A DNA stretch of 64,000 nucleotides from Solenopsis invicta. Lineage: Eukaryota > Arthropoda > Insecta > Hymenoptera > Formicidae. This document shows, in pieces, positions 1-11,740 of the stretch. Numbering within the stretch: the stretch's first letter is position 1; every line of letters starts with the position of its first letter. The notes below the pieces were generated by a model. The model had not been told where the DNA came from and did not search any database. It saw only the letters and a program-made list of their open reading frames with translations. The stretch covers positions 18,345,635 through 18,409,634 of the forward strand of contig NC_052679.1 of assembly GCF_016802725.1 (NCBI RefSeq). Reading direction: 5' to 3'. The position numbers were made by a program, and so were the translations under genes.

Positions 1-419
1 ATAAGTGATATTCGGAATTGTATGTGAAAGCTCTTACGAGGAATATGTCAAGGCTATTGTCCCCGAATAATAAGCCAAGCTGGTCCTTCAGGAGCAAAGG
101 CGACCACCGACGAGCGTTTCGAAACCAAAAAGCGATCGATAATCATCGTTTAGGATCCTCGATAAACATCCCTCCGGCTCTCCGAAAAGAGAGAAGGTAT
201 ATAGCTTGCGAAAGAAACCGCATCCTTCTCTTCCCCAGCCTGTCTACCTGCCTTCTCGTTCTACCGCTTCTTAATACCAGATGACATTGCGCCGGGACTC
301 TCGCCCCTGGCCGTGCTCCGCTCGCGTAGGTCAGGTTGGAAACCTGTGCGAACGTTTCCGCAACGCACGCCGCTCCAGCGTGCTCGCTACGAGCGAGAGA
401 AAGACGAGAAGAGCGCGTT

Positions 420-570
420 GTTTAAAGGGGAAAAAAAAGAAAGAAACTAAAAGAGAAAGAAAGACGTCGTCACTTTTCGCGCGAGTGATGGAGAGAAAGA
501 AGGAAGAAGGAGCGAGAGAAAGGAAGGGAGAAGGAGACAGAGATAGAGAAGGAAGGGGGAAGGACAGCAT
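420..570 (+). repeat. Purine-rich (GA/GAAA) tract
   Basis: About 150 bases of nearly pure A/G on the + strand, with many GAGA and AAAGA units. It could serve as GAGA-factor-type sites or simply be low complexity. Confidence 0.75.
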
Positions 571-856
571 GCAGCATCGTAGTTACATTCGAACCCGTAC
601 GGGTGACTGAATGGAATGGGTCGACCGTAGACTAACGGAGGATCGGGACGAAGGGAGTCGTCGCAGCGGCCAATCGCGCGCGGATTTCGTCGGAGAGCGG
701 GGCGAACGGTGGGCCGGAGGGACGCGGGGGCGGGAGACGAAGCGCACCGACCTAACACACGTGCGTTCTCATGGAACCACGCTACGCGTACAACGCGTTC
801 ACGCAGCGACTCTCATTGCACATACCGAGCGGCGGTGGCCGGCCGGCCGCGTCATA

Positions 857-912
857 CGTACGTGCGTGCGTGCGTGCGTGCGTGCGCGCGTGCGTGCGTG
901 TGTGCGTGCGTG
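857..912. repeat. (CGTG)n microsatellite
   Basis: CGTG/CGCG tetranucleotide units continue into looser GTGCG-type sequence up to about 1020. Apparent proteins here are strings of alternating Arg, Ala, Cys and Val from the repeat. Confidence 0.9.
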
Positions 913-1110
913 AGAGTGCGTATGCACATGCACGCTCGCGCGTACACGCACGTGCGTGACGACGACGCGGTGCGCCCGCGCGTACACGCACGTAGTACGG
1001 TACGCGGCATTTGCGTGTGCGGCAGGAAACCAGCTGTGCGCATCGATCGGGCTCGTAGCGCGCGATTCGATTTTTTTTTCCTTCCCGCCGATGCTAGGGA
1101 GAGATAGGAT

Positions 1111-3017
1111 GTCGCGTGACGCCGGTTGATCCGCCGGAGATAGGGGAGAAATTTTTAATCGACGGGGGTGAAGAGAATTACGCGGAACTACTGCGTCGAA
1201 TTGTGTCGAATCGCGGGAGGGAAAATCGTGGGAAGTTATGCATCGTAATTGACATTTTGATTATAGCGTTGTAATCTAGCATGTCGCGGACGTAATAATT
1301 CGTAAATAGGTGAAACAGCGAATGAGATGACGCATTCGCAAGAAATAAGAATATTGCAGAGCTGTAAAATAATCGCGCGTCTTGCGCCTTTTTTTGTGTT
1401 CCGCAATTACCGAGCTAGAAAAATTTCATGCCACGGTCTCTTCTGTTTTTCTGTTGATAAACGAGATTTTCAGATTGTAGAAATACATTGTTATAATATT
1501 TAATAATCAAATAACTCCTCACGGAGTGTAGAAAAGCAAAATATCAGAATTACAATTATAGGGCAAAGCAGGAACGTATTTTAATTAATTCAAAGAGAAA
1601 GAGAGAGAAACCGAGAGAGAGAGAGAGAGAGACAGTTCTACAAAAGTACGAAAATATTTATGATGTATTAAAATTACTGCTTATTATTTATTACGACTTC
1701 ACTAATTACACGACATAAATAAATAATTACGAAAGAGGCAAACATACAAGCTAGATAAAAAAGACAATACAGGGAATATAGGCAGCAGCGTAAGTATTAA
1801 ATACATTAAAATACAATAGAATATCATAGGTTGCAAAGAGTAATGGTTGCAGAGTATTATCGGCCTTTCGCGTCTATCTTCTCACGCATAAATTGTCGAT
1901 TGAAATTCGTCAGATAAGTATTTTCAACTCTCAAGGATATGTAGCCGCGGCGCGCCGGGCTGGTAGCGCGGCGTCTTATTACCTGTTTACGAGGATACTG
2001 CACCGCTTTTCATTATACTCGTTTTGATTGCGTCGTATAGTATACGGGTGAGACGTAGAATTGTATCGTATATCTGGTCGGTGAAATTTTATGATTCGCT
2101 GACGATGGGAATGACGGTTGGAACTGGCGCAGTGACAGATAAACGGGTCTAACAACCGAGACTGTAAGCGCTACCATAAACGCGAAGGAGGGATTGGAAA
2201 GGGGAGTGGAGAGGGCGAGCTATTCGTTAAAGGAACCATTGACATGTTTGCGCGAATATAAGCGAGCGATGCGTCTACTTCCTATTTTAATTTATGCCGC
2301 TGCATTTGATTATGGTAATAATCCGAGTATCTAATGAATATTTTACAAACAAAGCTTTTTGCCAGACAGCAAAGGTGTTCATTAAAGTAATGTCTGCTTA
2401 GTATAACGAGATTACCGTGGAGGTTTTCATAATTTATGTTTTAAAAAAACGCAAAAACATCGATTTATTTAGTTATTAAAGGAGGAGTTTTGTCGTGAAC
2501 AAGGATTTAAATAACAATCATTTATTTAACATTCTCGTTAATGTTGTTTATATATAAATAATGGCAGCGTTATAAAAAAAATAAGTAGATATCGACGTAT
2601 TATAAAAATACATGCGAGTCAAGAATTCAAAACGCGATTCTCCGTCTGACCGTGCGAAAAGGGCGAGGCCTTGATCGACTCGATGGAATGTTCTGTAAGA
2701 TCGGAACTCGGATCCGTCCCGTCTCGAAAACCTGTTGCATTTTAACGGCGCAACCGATTCTCCGAAAATCAGGTTAGCTCTACGGCGCGGCGGCGGCGGT
2801 AGAACACCAAATTTTTAATTTACAAGAGCTTTCGTTGAAGACACCGTGCCGCGAATCTTTCATTTTTACAATCTTGTTTTTGCGCTTAATGGAAAATTGA
2901 AATAACACATCTAACAGTATTAAAATAAAATATTACATATTTTCTAAATCGCATTCTCGTTGCATTTCACCAAGTACTCTTCAAATAATATATACAGTAC
3001 CTTTGTATATGCATACG
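1111..3017. other. AT-rich noncoding stretch
   Basis: No coding similarity, RNA gene or long repeat recognised apart from a GA microsatellite. Runs of moderately GC-rich unique sequence (1910-2280, 2640-2790) could be conserved regulatory DNA. Confidence 0.5.
1613..1632. repeat. (GA)n microsatellite
   Basis: About nine GA units following a looser GA-rich lead-in. Confidence 0.85.
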
Positions 3018-3019
3018 TA

Positions 3020-3243
3020 CACTGAAAAAAGAGTTTGGTAATGGCTATCAAATTTTGAAAAAGTGAAATAATGCTAATTAATTATTTGATTAATATATAA
3101 TAACTAAAAATAATTCTATTTTTCTAAATATTTTGTAAATATCACAAAATTTGATTATACTTGCTAAATACTCGGAAAAGTAAAATTATTAATTGGAATT
3201 ATTTCACTCAACATTTTTTAGCTATTATCAAACTCATTCAATG
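3020..3243. mobile_element. Palindromic MITE family A, copy 1 (TA-flanked)
   Basis: A 224-base element with long inverted arms. The left end starts CACTGAAAAAAGAGTTTGG, and the reverse complement of the right end starts CATTGAATGAGTTTGATAA. The arms continue through a shared GTGAAATAAT block. TA dinucleotides at 3018-3019 and 3244-3245 look like the target-site duplication, as in Tc1/mariner-type insertions. It has no coding capacity. Confidence 0.85.
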
Positions 3244-4288
3244 TATAAAGACCGTTAAATTATAATAATTTCATGAATTTACCAAATTTATCTCGAAAAG
3301 TTATTCATTTTAATTAAATTTGAATTAAAATTTTTCAGGATTTTATTTCTTTTATCTTTTTATTTTTTGAAACTTTATGTATCAGAGAACGCCTTCATTT
3401 ATTAGAAAATACTCTCTTCGTTAGCAATCGATTTGCAGAAGGGGGAGAAAAGGGGTATTTAACGAAAAAGAAAGAAGAAAAAAAATTTCGCCGTTTCCTA
3501 TTTTTAATCAGGTTCCGGAAAGATCATTTTTGCCTCGGCGGCGAAAAGATTTTATCGCTCAGGTCGAGAGCAAGAAGAAAGACTGTCGCGTGCAGAAACG
3601 CGAAGTAAGAAGATACCGGGGGGAATTGGAGAGAGTCGATCGATCGCGAACGAGAGTTCATCCACTGACTATAGCCGATCGTGGCTGACGCGCGGCGGCC
3701 GTGCTTACACAGATGGTTGACACGAATAATAACGGCGAAGAAGAAGAAGAAGAAAAAGAAAGAAGGAGAAGAGAAGCCAACGGCGCGCAACGCTTCGCGT
3801 AGCGTGATGCATAAAATATTGAATGTAACCGCGTTCTTCCACGCAGAGAGATGGGGGAGCGCGCGGAAGGGGAGCGCGGGACGCGGGGGGGAGGAGTGCG
3901 GTAGTGTCAACGAACACGCCGCTTACACGTACACTTTTCTAATTACGGCGCATTTGTACGTCGACAAAAGGGGGCTGGCGGCTTTGAACAAGTGGGCGTC
4001 GTTGAACAAGTTGCCGTGCATAATGGCGTATGCGTGCGGCCCGGTAATTCCGTGCCGGTACGCGGTAGCGGTAATGCGCTATGAATAATGCCACGGAAAA
4101 ATTGAGTCTTTCGTGGACGGTAAAACCGGTAAAAACCGGACGATCCGTCTGTACCGGCTATACTATGTGCCCGGCCGCGCCGTCGCGATTCTCGCGCGAC
4201 ACGTTCGACGCCACCACCTTCCTTGGTCCACGTGTGCGCGGTCAGTCCTAGGAAAAATTGACGTCTAAATTATTTTCGTGCAAACGTA

Positions 4289-4472
4289 CACTGAGAAAAG
4301 AGCTTGGGCTTGATATAACCAAAAATCTTTTTTTTTTTCTAAATATTTTGTAAATTTGATGACACCTACTAAATATTCAGAAGAGTACAATTATTTGTGT
4401 ATTAATCAAATATTTAATTGGCGTTATTTCACTTAGCATTTGGTAACTACTATCAAACTCTTTTTGTCAATG
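4289..4472. mobile_element. Palindromic MITE family A, copy 2
   Basis: A shorter copy of the same family. It begins CACTGAGAAAAGAGCTTGG after a TA, shares the core TCTAAATATTTTGTAAAT and the block ATTTAATTGGCGTTATTTCACT, and ends at the matching inverted arm (ACTATCAAACTC, then TCAATG). The left arm is internally truncated and the right-hand TA is lost, so this is an older or deleted copy. Confidence 0.82.
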
Positions 4473-6084
4473 CATATATGCGCGCGCTATTAAACGCAAG
4501 CAGAAAGAGCGGAAATCGCGCGTTACGTAGTGATTCGGCGCGAGGATTGAACGCGTTAAAGCCTTTACATGTTCTGTTGACTCGGTGTGACATCATTCCG
4601 TTAAAAAGATTACCGCTTTTCTTTTTTTTTTTAAACTCTATATCTGCCGCTGCTGTATTTGTCGCCGTTATCTCATTTTACATCCTATTTTTAGAAATTT
4701 ATATACTTAGCTCAGCGATAAGATAGAATGCGGCAGCTCGTGAGAATTTTTCAAACTTCCAAATCCGTAAATTAGGAGAGAAGCGGAGCGTATTTTTGTC
4801 ACGCTTGTTCCACGAACCGTGGAAAGTCTCGCGCCGTTACGGATACGAATCGTAGTCGCCTCGTACCAACGGGGCTGTGTGCTGCAGTATTATACTACCT
4901 ATACGCGTAACACGTATGTACCTACGTATACGCGTTGTTTCACACGCGTGTGCAGGCAGAAGGCTCGGTAGCGCGTTTTCTCGTTCGTTCGCACGTGGAT
5001 TCTCGTGTTGCCGGGTGTCGCGTTTCGCGCACGACGCGTCTGCGGATGCACGCGCGTGGTTCCTTCCACGCTGTATTTTCGTAAACAGATTCCACTGGGA
5101 CGAGAAAGAGAGAGGGAGACACCAGACCTTCGGCGACGCGCGATCATCAATGGTGAATCGCGAGAGACGGCCGCCGACGCTCGAGCAATCTCGAAAGGGA
5201 ACAGCGGCAGTGGATCGAGTGCGGTGGACAAGGTCGTCTCGGAACGCGCTCGAACGCTCTAAAACACACGCTTCCGCTCTCGATTCTTCAGCGGCTAAGC
5301 CGCTGGGTATTCGCGTCGCGAAAACACGTCTTACCTTGAATCTCAAAGTCGGTAATATGCAATTATCCTTTTTACATACCTGCACACATACGCATTCACG
5401 CGTTTAGCCGTCGCTCGTGTGGGTATACCAGTGATCGAATGTGCAAAAGCAAAACGTTAAACTGGCAATTGAAATTCTCGAAAGGCCGGCAAGGATCTTC
5501 GGGGAGGTCGCGAGCGAAGTTATTTGCAACGCAATCCGCAATACGATAAATAACAATTTATTTTTTGTCCGAGCAGCGTGCACAAGCTCGTCGTCGTCGT
5601 CGTCGTCGCCGAGGAATGCGCTCAAATCGCACCGGAAGTTCCCGCACTCTTTCTCGCACGAGCTTTGAACCCGCGGCAGATACGGCGAACGGCGGGGAAA
5701 GGGGACGAGAACGAGGGGAGCTCAGGTACATCGCGCGCCGGTACGCGATACTCGCGAGATCCTGGAGAGGACGACTCACCGCGCGTCGCTCTCTCGAGTT
5801 CCGGCGAAACTCAAGCTAGCATAACATTCGACTCGAATAGAATTTCCTCGTATCGTAAGAGAAAAAGTTTCCTTAAAAAAAAAAGACTGCAGAAATATTT
5901 GTACGAACGTTAACCTCTTCGTACAACGTTTCCTTCAACAATGCGCCGCCGCGTGAAGACACGTACGAGTTACCGGCACCGAAACTTTATCGCGGAGTCA
6001 TCTCTTTCATGACACTTTTTCCACGTTCCGAAGACGGACGAAGATTCCTTACGTCAAATTGCTGAATCTCTTGTTTCCGAAATA

Positions 6085-6317
6085 CACCATCCAAAAAAGA
6101 GTTTAATAATAGCTGATGTCGAACGAAATGTCAATTAAATCTTTGGTTAATATCATCAAAACTAATTTGACTTTTCTAAATGTTTTGTAAATATTATTAA
6201 ATTTAGTTATGTTTGAATATTTAGAAAAAATAAAATTATTTTTTCATTATATTAACCGAATATTTAATTGGTATTATTTCACTCAACATTTGGTAGCCGT
6301 TATTCTTTCTTTCCGTG
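6085..6317. mobile_element. Palindromic MITE family A, copy 3 (TA-flanked)
   Basis: A third copy, 233 bases, shares the core TTCTAAATGTTTTGTAAATATTAT and the block TATTTAATTGGTATTATTTCACTCAA. It is flanked by TA at 6083-6084 and 6318-6319 and starts CAC and ends GTG. The outermost arms are diverged from copies 1 and 2. Confidence 0.8.
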
Positions 6318-7756
6318 TAACTTTCTTTAATTAATGAACAAAAAAACTGTTTATTCATAGTTCGACGATTGATTCATCGAAGCGAATAGTTAATTAATTC
6401 ATTAAGGCGAGTTCTTAAATCTTCTATAATCTTTTCTAAGAACAAATCGACCTTATGTTTCTCAACCGCAAGCTCTGCGGCCGAAGAAAATATTTCGTTG
6501 CTCTAGAACGGAGCCTTCGTAATAATGAATCGTGTAGATCGATGCGTCTAACGAGTTCGTCGAGAAAGGCTGACATTATAGCGTGCTCTATTATTCTAGG
6601 TCGCTTATATCTGGCAGCGAAAACTCTAGCTCGTCCGTGTATCTATCTACCACTCGTGTCATCGACGCGATGAAGTAACGCGATTCGATACTCAAATAAG
6701 TAAATTAGTCTCCTTATTAATTTGTATTATTTCTATTTCCGGAGTTGGCCTTTTGGACGTTTCAATTGTTCAGTATTAATTCGTACGTTAATTCTTTATC
6801 AGGGAACTAAATAAAGATCCGTATTTATCGCTGTAACAGCTTCATCAGAATCAGCATAATCATTAACCAAAATAAACCTAAACCCTGAAGAACGCAATAC
6901 GTGAAACAACTGCGTAACTAATTGTCTCTTGTAACTGTATGTATCATTTTTGTCGCGACGTCCGAGCTCCTTCACCCCGCTGCGGAGCAAGATCAGCGTA
7001 TTCGAGCCTGTCAAGCGCTTTGCGGATGGACATGCAATGTCCCGAAAAATCAATCTTGATATATAAAAAATAGGACAGTGTCCGGAAAAATTATTGAACA
7101 AGTGAACGTGTAGAGATCGTACTCAAAAGCATCGTACTCAAAAGAGAGAATAGACAAAATATTTTAGAATTGTCTCGACAATTTTTTTCAGAAATGTTGA
7201 TATTTTACAAGTCAATTGCCATGTATCATTTCGATACATTATAATTTTTATAATAAGAAAAAGAAAAATGTGTACGTGTGTGTTTTTAAATATTTCATTT
7301 CTAATATTACGACTTTTTGGGACATTGTTACACTTTTTAAATTTCGGGATTTTGACTTTCGGGACAATATGCGAGTTTACAAATTTCGAAATGTTGCATG
7401 TGTGCCCACCGCTTCGTGACAATCGGCGATGAATAAAGATGCGGCTGGAACTCGCCAAGACGGTATCGAAAAACTTAAATGTAAGAGAGCGGGTTTTCGC
7501 AATGTTGCCTTTCGACCGGCGGTATGGTTTTTGTTGGCGGCTAAATTGCGAAATGAATTTTATCCAACTTCATCGGCGACCGCCGCCACCGTCGCCGTGC
7601 GACACGAAGCTCTTGGCTCTCGGCAAAGTTTCGCAGAAGTCGTTCTTCCTGGAAGCGTGCGGAAATGCGAGAGGCGGCGACCGCACTTCGTTACGCGGAA
7701 ACCACCTCTCGGATGGTAATTTTGCGAGGATGGGCTGAAAATCGTCTAGTCTGCCC

Positions 7757-7760
<4 letters not shown>

Positions 7761-7796
<36 letters not shown>
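7761..7796. repeat. (TC)n microsatellite
   Basis: About 18 TC units at the edge of a GC-rich stretch. Confidence 0.9.
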
Positions 7797-7800
<4 letters not shown>

Positions 7801-8222
7801 TTTCTTTTGCTCTGCTTCCTTTTCTAGTTCTCGCCGAGCGAAACGTACGACTGGCGGGAATCCTGAGCGAGTTGAGACACATTATTCTTCGGAAGACTGG
7901 GATATATTAAGATGCAGTTTTCATATCTCGCTTATGAACGGTTATAAACACGAATGGATGAATAATGTGTCTGTTGTGGTTTCTAGAATCTTATAAGATT
8001 CTTCAGAAGTATATCGTGATGCAATATCGCATAGAACTAAAACATGTTATAAGGATAGAGAAGATAAATGTTGATCGTGAAAAGATAGGTGAAATCCCCC
8101 TTTAGATAAAAATTTTTAATACATTAGCTTTCCGTAAAGGCAACATGGAATTAGGACGTTCGTTGATCCTAAGCAAGCATTAAGCGTCACATGGTGAATA
8201 TGCATTTGCGAAACAAGAATAA

Positions 8223-8245
8223 ATTATTATTATTATTATTATTTT
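8223..8245. repeat. (ATT)n microsatellite
   Basis: Seven to eight ATT units in AT-rich noncoding DNA. Confidence 0.85.
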
Positions 8246-9082
8246 TTAGTTCTTTTATGCGGGTAGTTTTTCGGGAAACCGCGTAATTATTTCAGAGGTA
8301 CGTTTCTCCAAATATAAAGATCTTTTTTTCTATTTCCCGTCGGGTTAATTTGAATTTTCGGTACTTAAGTGAGATGGGGCTTTTGCACGTGCAAATGTGT
8401 TTTCATAAGCGCACGAAATATTAATTATGACACCAAGATTCCTATATTTTCTGGCTGAAAATTCTCTCTCTTTTCCTCTTTCTCCCGCTATATCACTTTC
8501 CGCAATTGTACGTGACAATATGTGATTATTCATCGGGTACGCGCGACGGAATTCAACAATGTGCTCACTCGACGAATCATCATCGTAGTGCGACAAGCAT
8601 AATCCTCAAGCAACCGGTTGCGGGCTGCGCCCTTCCTCTCGGAATTTGTGATAACACGGCGATGCGTCCGTACGAAAGGGCAGGAAGAAAAGGAAGAGAA
8701 AAGGGAGAAAGAGAGAGAGAGGAGAAAATCGAGAGCGACTGTGTGCCCGTGCGCCCATCATATTGGAAATTCTTCGCCGCGATAGCGCGATATATCTACG
8801 CCGCACATCCAAGCGTGTACAGCAAAACACCATAGGAGAGACGGGACAACGAAGAGTTAAAAAGTGGAGGCGTAGGAGATGGGGGAGGAGGAAGAAGAGA
8901 GTAGACGGAGCACGAGGAGGAGATGAGGAGGTGGTGGAGGAGGAGGAGGTGGCGAGAGAGGATGAGGACGCAGAGGTGATGGCGGTGGTGGCGGTGGAGG
9001 CGAGCGGGGGAGGAGGGAGTTTTTACAAAAAGTCAGGCAGAGAGCGCGGCCCCTTTCGTCGACGCGACCGACGGCGACCGGA

Positions 9083-9106
9083 GGGAGAGAAGGGGGAGGG
9101 GGAGGG
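9083..9106 (+). other. G-quadruplex motif
   Basis: Four runs of three to five G are separated by AGAGAA, A and A, satisfying the G3+N1-7 rule. It lies within the purine-rich half of the CpG island. Confidence 0.75.
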
Positions 9107-9581
9107 AGAGAACGAAGAGGAGGAAGAGGACGGGGGTGGCGAGTGAACGTTGGCGCGGGGGGTGGCGGCGCACGGACGGCGGGAGAGGGCGGACGACCTC
9201 GGCGATGATACGACAAAAAATCAGATGCACGGCCATTGGCTGTTCTCAATTCGAATTATTGGCTTCCCCGGTCGCCGTTCGTCAGAGTCTCCCCGACCTT
9301 CTCGATACCCGTTCTCTCTCTTCGTTTCTCTCCTTCGTTCCCTCCTTCTCGGTAACGTCCGTCCCCGTCTGCCGTGCCTGCGCCGCCGCTGCCGCCGCCG
9401 CCGCCACCGCCGCTGCCGTCTCCTCCGTCGAGCCTCCCTCGCCGCCGCCGCCACTGCCCCCCGTCTCGGGGGAATGGGCGCCGGCGAGAAGGGCCGAAAA
9501 AACTTCGAAAAAAAAATCCAATTTCGTTGCCATGGTGACCGGCGTGCGTTGACTTTGATAAAGATCCCCCGAACGAGCCAC

Positions 9582-9583
9582 CT

Positions 9584-9621
<38 letters not shown>

Positions 9622-9636
9622 GCCACCGCCGCCGCC
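9582..9636 (+). repeat. (CCG)n trinucleotide repeat
   Basis: About 17 CCG-type triplets, some CCA. Translates to long poly-Pro, poly-Arg or poly-Ala on one strand and poly-Gly on the other. A second CCG-rich cluster lies at 9376-9455. Confidence 0.9.
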
Positions 9637-10344
9637 CTCTCGTCCTCTTTCACCGTCTCGTGCTTCGTCCTCTTCGTTCTCCTCTTCTTCCATCCCCCTG
9701 CTCTCCCCGCCACCGCGTACGACGCCGTCGCTTTCGCAGTTTCTCCGATTGTGTAGGCGCGCCCCACGTGCGTACCTGTTTGTGTTGCGGGCGTATCTGT
9801 ATGCGTGTTTTGTCTGTATCCGTCCGCGTAAGGTGGGTATTGTGTGCGCGGCGCGCTCGAGAGGGTACAGGGGCGGATTCGGCGGCACACGGGGGAATCC
9901 GGGGAAGGCGCGCCGCGCGGTTTCAGTTTGACCCATATCGAAGGGGAAAGGGGGAGGGACCTCCTGGCGGACGCACCACTCGCCCATCTCACCCCCTCGG
10001 TACACCGTTCGTTCGCTCGCGCTCGCTCGCCCGGTGGTGGCGAGTGGTTTGTTTGTTTGTTTCGCGAGAACGGGCGAGCGGCGGCTATCGGAAAAAATTT
10101 TATTTACATGATAGAAAAATGTTTCCTGTGCGGAAGAGCGAGCGCCCGCACGGCCCCGAAGAAGACGCGGCGAGTCGTCCCCCTTTCTCTTCATTCCCCG
10201 CGTACCTCCTCCCTCGCCAACGAGCGGTTTTTACCTTTTTTCTACACCCCGGCGAGCGAAAGCGCGCGAGGGGGGTAGCTAAAAGCTCCGTCGGTCGGAG
10301 ATTAAAATCGGGTGGAGGATTTTAGGGTGGTAAGGCGGGGCAGG

Positions 10345-10400
10345 TGTGTGTGTGTGTGCGTATATATAATATTTTATATATATGTATACATGTATAAATG
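10345..10400. repeat. (GT)n then (TA)n microsatellite
   Basis: GT units are followed by TATATA-rich sequence with ATGTATACATGTAT, marking the right edge of the CpG island. Confidence 0.75.
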
Positions 10401-11241
10401 TGTGTACGTGAGATGGATCGGAAGAGAAAGGGGGCGGGATGACGAAGAGAACGCGGTTCTCGCAACGAGTCGATCGTTGTCGTTCTCGTTAACCATCCGC
10501 GAACGAAATTATTTTCCTCCCGAGGAAAAGAACGCTTTCCCGAGCCTCCCTCGGTCTCCAGTTACCCGGACTAGATTAGTAATATAAATTGGTAATATAC
10601 GTTTCTGCCTTCTTCTCGCAAACCGCCTGTTCCCGAATGACATCGGCGACGGAGGATTCTTTTGAATGGAATCGTAAATTTCTTGCCGTAGTTTATTACT
10701 TAATTAGGCATCAGAGACATGATAATTGAATGTCTTGAAAAATTAAAGTTTAACTTAGCGAACAAGATTATGATTGATGTAGCGGCATATCTCAGAAATT
10801 TATTTTGCAAAAATGTTTTGCTAAAAAAAAATGTATCTCTTCGACATCTTGATATTTAGACTTCAGACTCGTAAGTCTGAATAATTCTTTGAAAATAATG
10901 TTTCGAAACTTTTGGAAAGACTGATCAATTTTTCAACAGTTGTAAACGAAATTATATTTTTTACCGGTAAGACATCGCTGAATTCGATTACAATATCCAG
11001 CTTCTGAATACATCCCTCGAGAAGCGTATCCTCCTCCAGCACGAGCAGCACGAGCAGTACGAGCGTGCAACTCCTCGAAGGCACTTTTGTGCGCGAGTAC
11101 GCGAGCGGGGGCGAGCTCTCGTACGTGTGCACGAGTATACGTACGTATATGTAGGTGTGTATGCGGCAGTATCTCTCCGCCCTACGAGAGTCTGATTTTT
11201 ATTTCGAAAAACTTTTTTAATAAAAAAGTTGCACACTCGCG

Positions 11242-11360
11242 CCCCCCCCCCACCCACCCACCCCCGCTCTGTATAGCAACGGGTTCTCGCGTACAGGCAG
11301 GTGTATATCCTATATAAGGGAGAGGCGGCGAGGGCCAACTACACCGGACCGCGGCGCATT
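11242..11360 (+). promoter_or_regulatory. Candidate TATA-type core promoter with an upstream C-rich tract
   Basis: A run of about ten C residues followed by CCC, CCC and CCCCC blocks separated by single A bases (11242-11265) lies about 45-70 bases upstream of TATATAAGGG at 11311-11320. A start site would be expected near 11340. Downstream DNA to about 11700 is CpG-rich and contains no convincing protein. It could be the promoter of the BTB gene at 49 kb or of a noncoding RNA. No transcript evidence is available from sequence alone. Confidence 0.35.
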
Positions 11361-11740
11361 AAAAGTTTCGCTCGGCGCTCGCGATATTTCATAACTTTTC
11401 TGTGTTTCGAAAAACGTGCAGCCGGCCCGGGCGGCCCGGCGCAGCGCGGCGCGGAGCGGTTCGGAGCGGCGCGACGACCGACTCCAGTCGAAGCCAGACG
11501 AATCCGCGCGTGCACGCGATTCTTCTTCACGTGCACGCGCGCATCGCGCCGCTCCGCCCTCGCACGTGTTGTGTGTGCACCTTCGTCTTGCATTGTGCAC
11601 CTGCACGTTCGCGTCCGCGTGTGCGAAACGCGGCGAATTTGCTGAACGCGATTGTTTCCTCGGCAAGGAAAAAAAGATCAAGACGGCTTCGTTCCGCCAA
11701 AGTGTAATCGGACCGCTATTTGTCGACGATCCGTGAAAAG

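Larger units (their letters stand above)
1..1110. other. GC-rich noncoding left edge
   Basis: GC-rich and CpG-rich DNA with simple repeats. Short overlapping frames on both strands follow the repeats. No exon with recognisable similarity is seen. It could be the flank of a promoter lying to the left. Confidence 0.5.
3420..8580. other. Mixed noncoding DNA with GC-rich patches
   Basis: GC-rich patches at about 3600-4250, 4800-5820 and 7430-7740 alternate with AT-rich DNA. The longest frames (182 and 176 codons at 4837-5407) oppose each other on the two strands and match no family. Two MITE copies lie inside. Confidence 0.5.
8580..10600. other. CpG-rich island with strand-asymmetric low-complexity DNA, no supported gene
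   Basis: The + strand is purine-rich at 8690-9140 (GGAGGA, GAGAGA) and then pyrimidine-rich at about 9290-9720 (CCGCCG, TCTCTC). CpG is frequent throughout. Open frames up to 391 codons occur on both strands, but they consist of Arg, Pro, Ser, Gly or Glu runs caused by the repeats. A promoter or Polycomb/GAGA-type regulatory role is plausible but not shown. Confidence 0.7.

Noticed and set aside
4837..5407. Opposed frames of 182 and 176 codons
   Set aside because: Both strands are open because of GC-rich, stop-poor sequence; neither resembles a family.
9256..10194. 312-codon open frame on the minus strand
   Set aside because: Dominated by a poly-Gly stretch from the CCG repeat; compositional.
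9150..10325. 391-codon open frame on the plus strand
   Set aside because: Arg, Ser and Pro runs from CCG and CT repeats, opposed by similarly long minus-strand frames; no domain and a non-ATG first codon.
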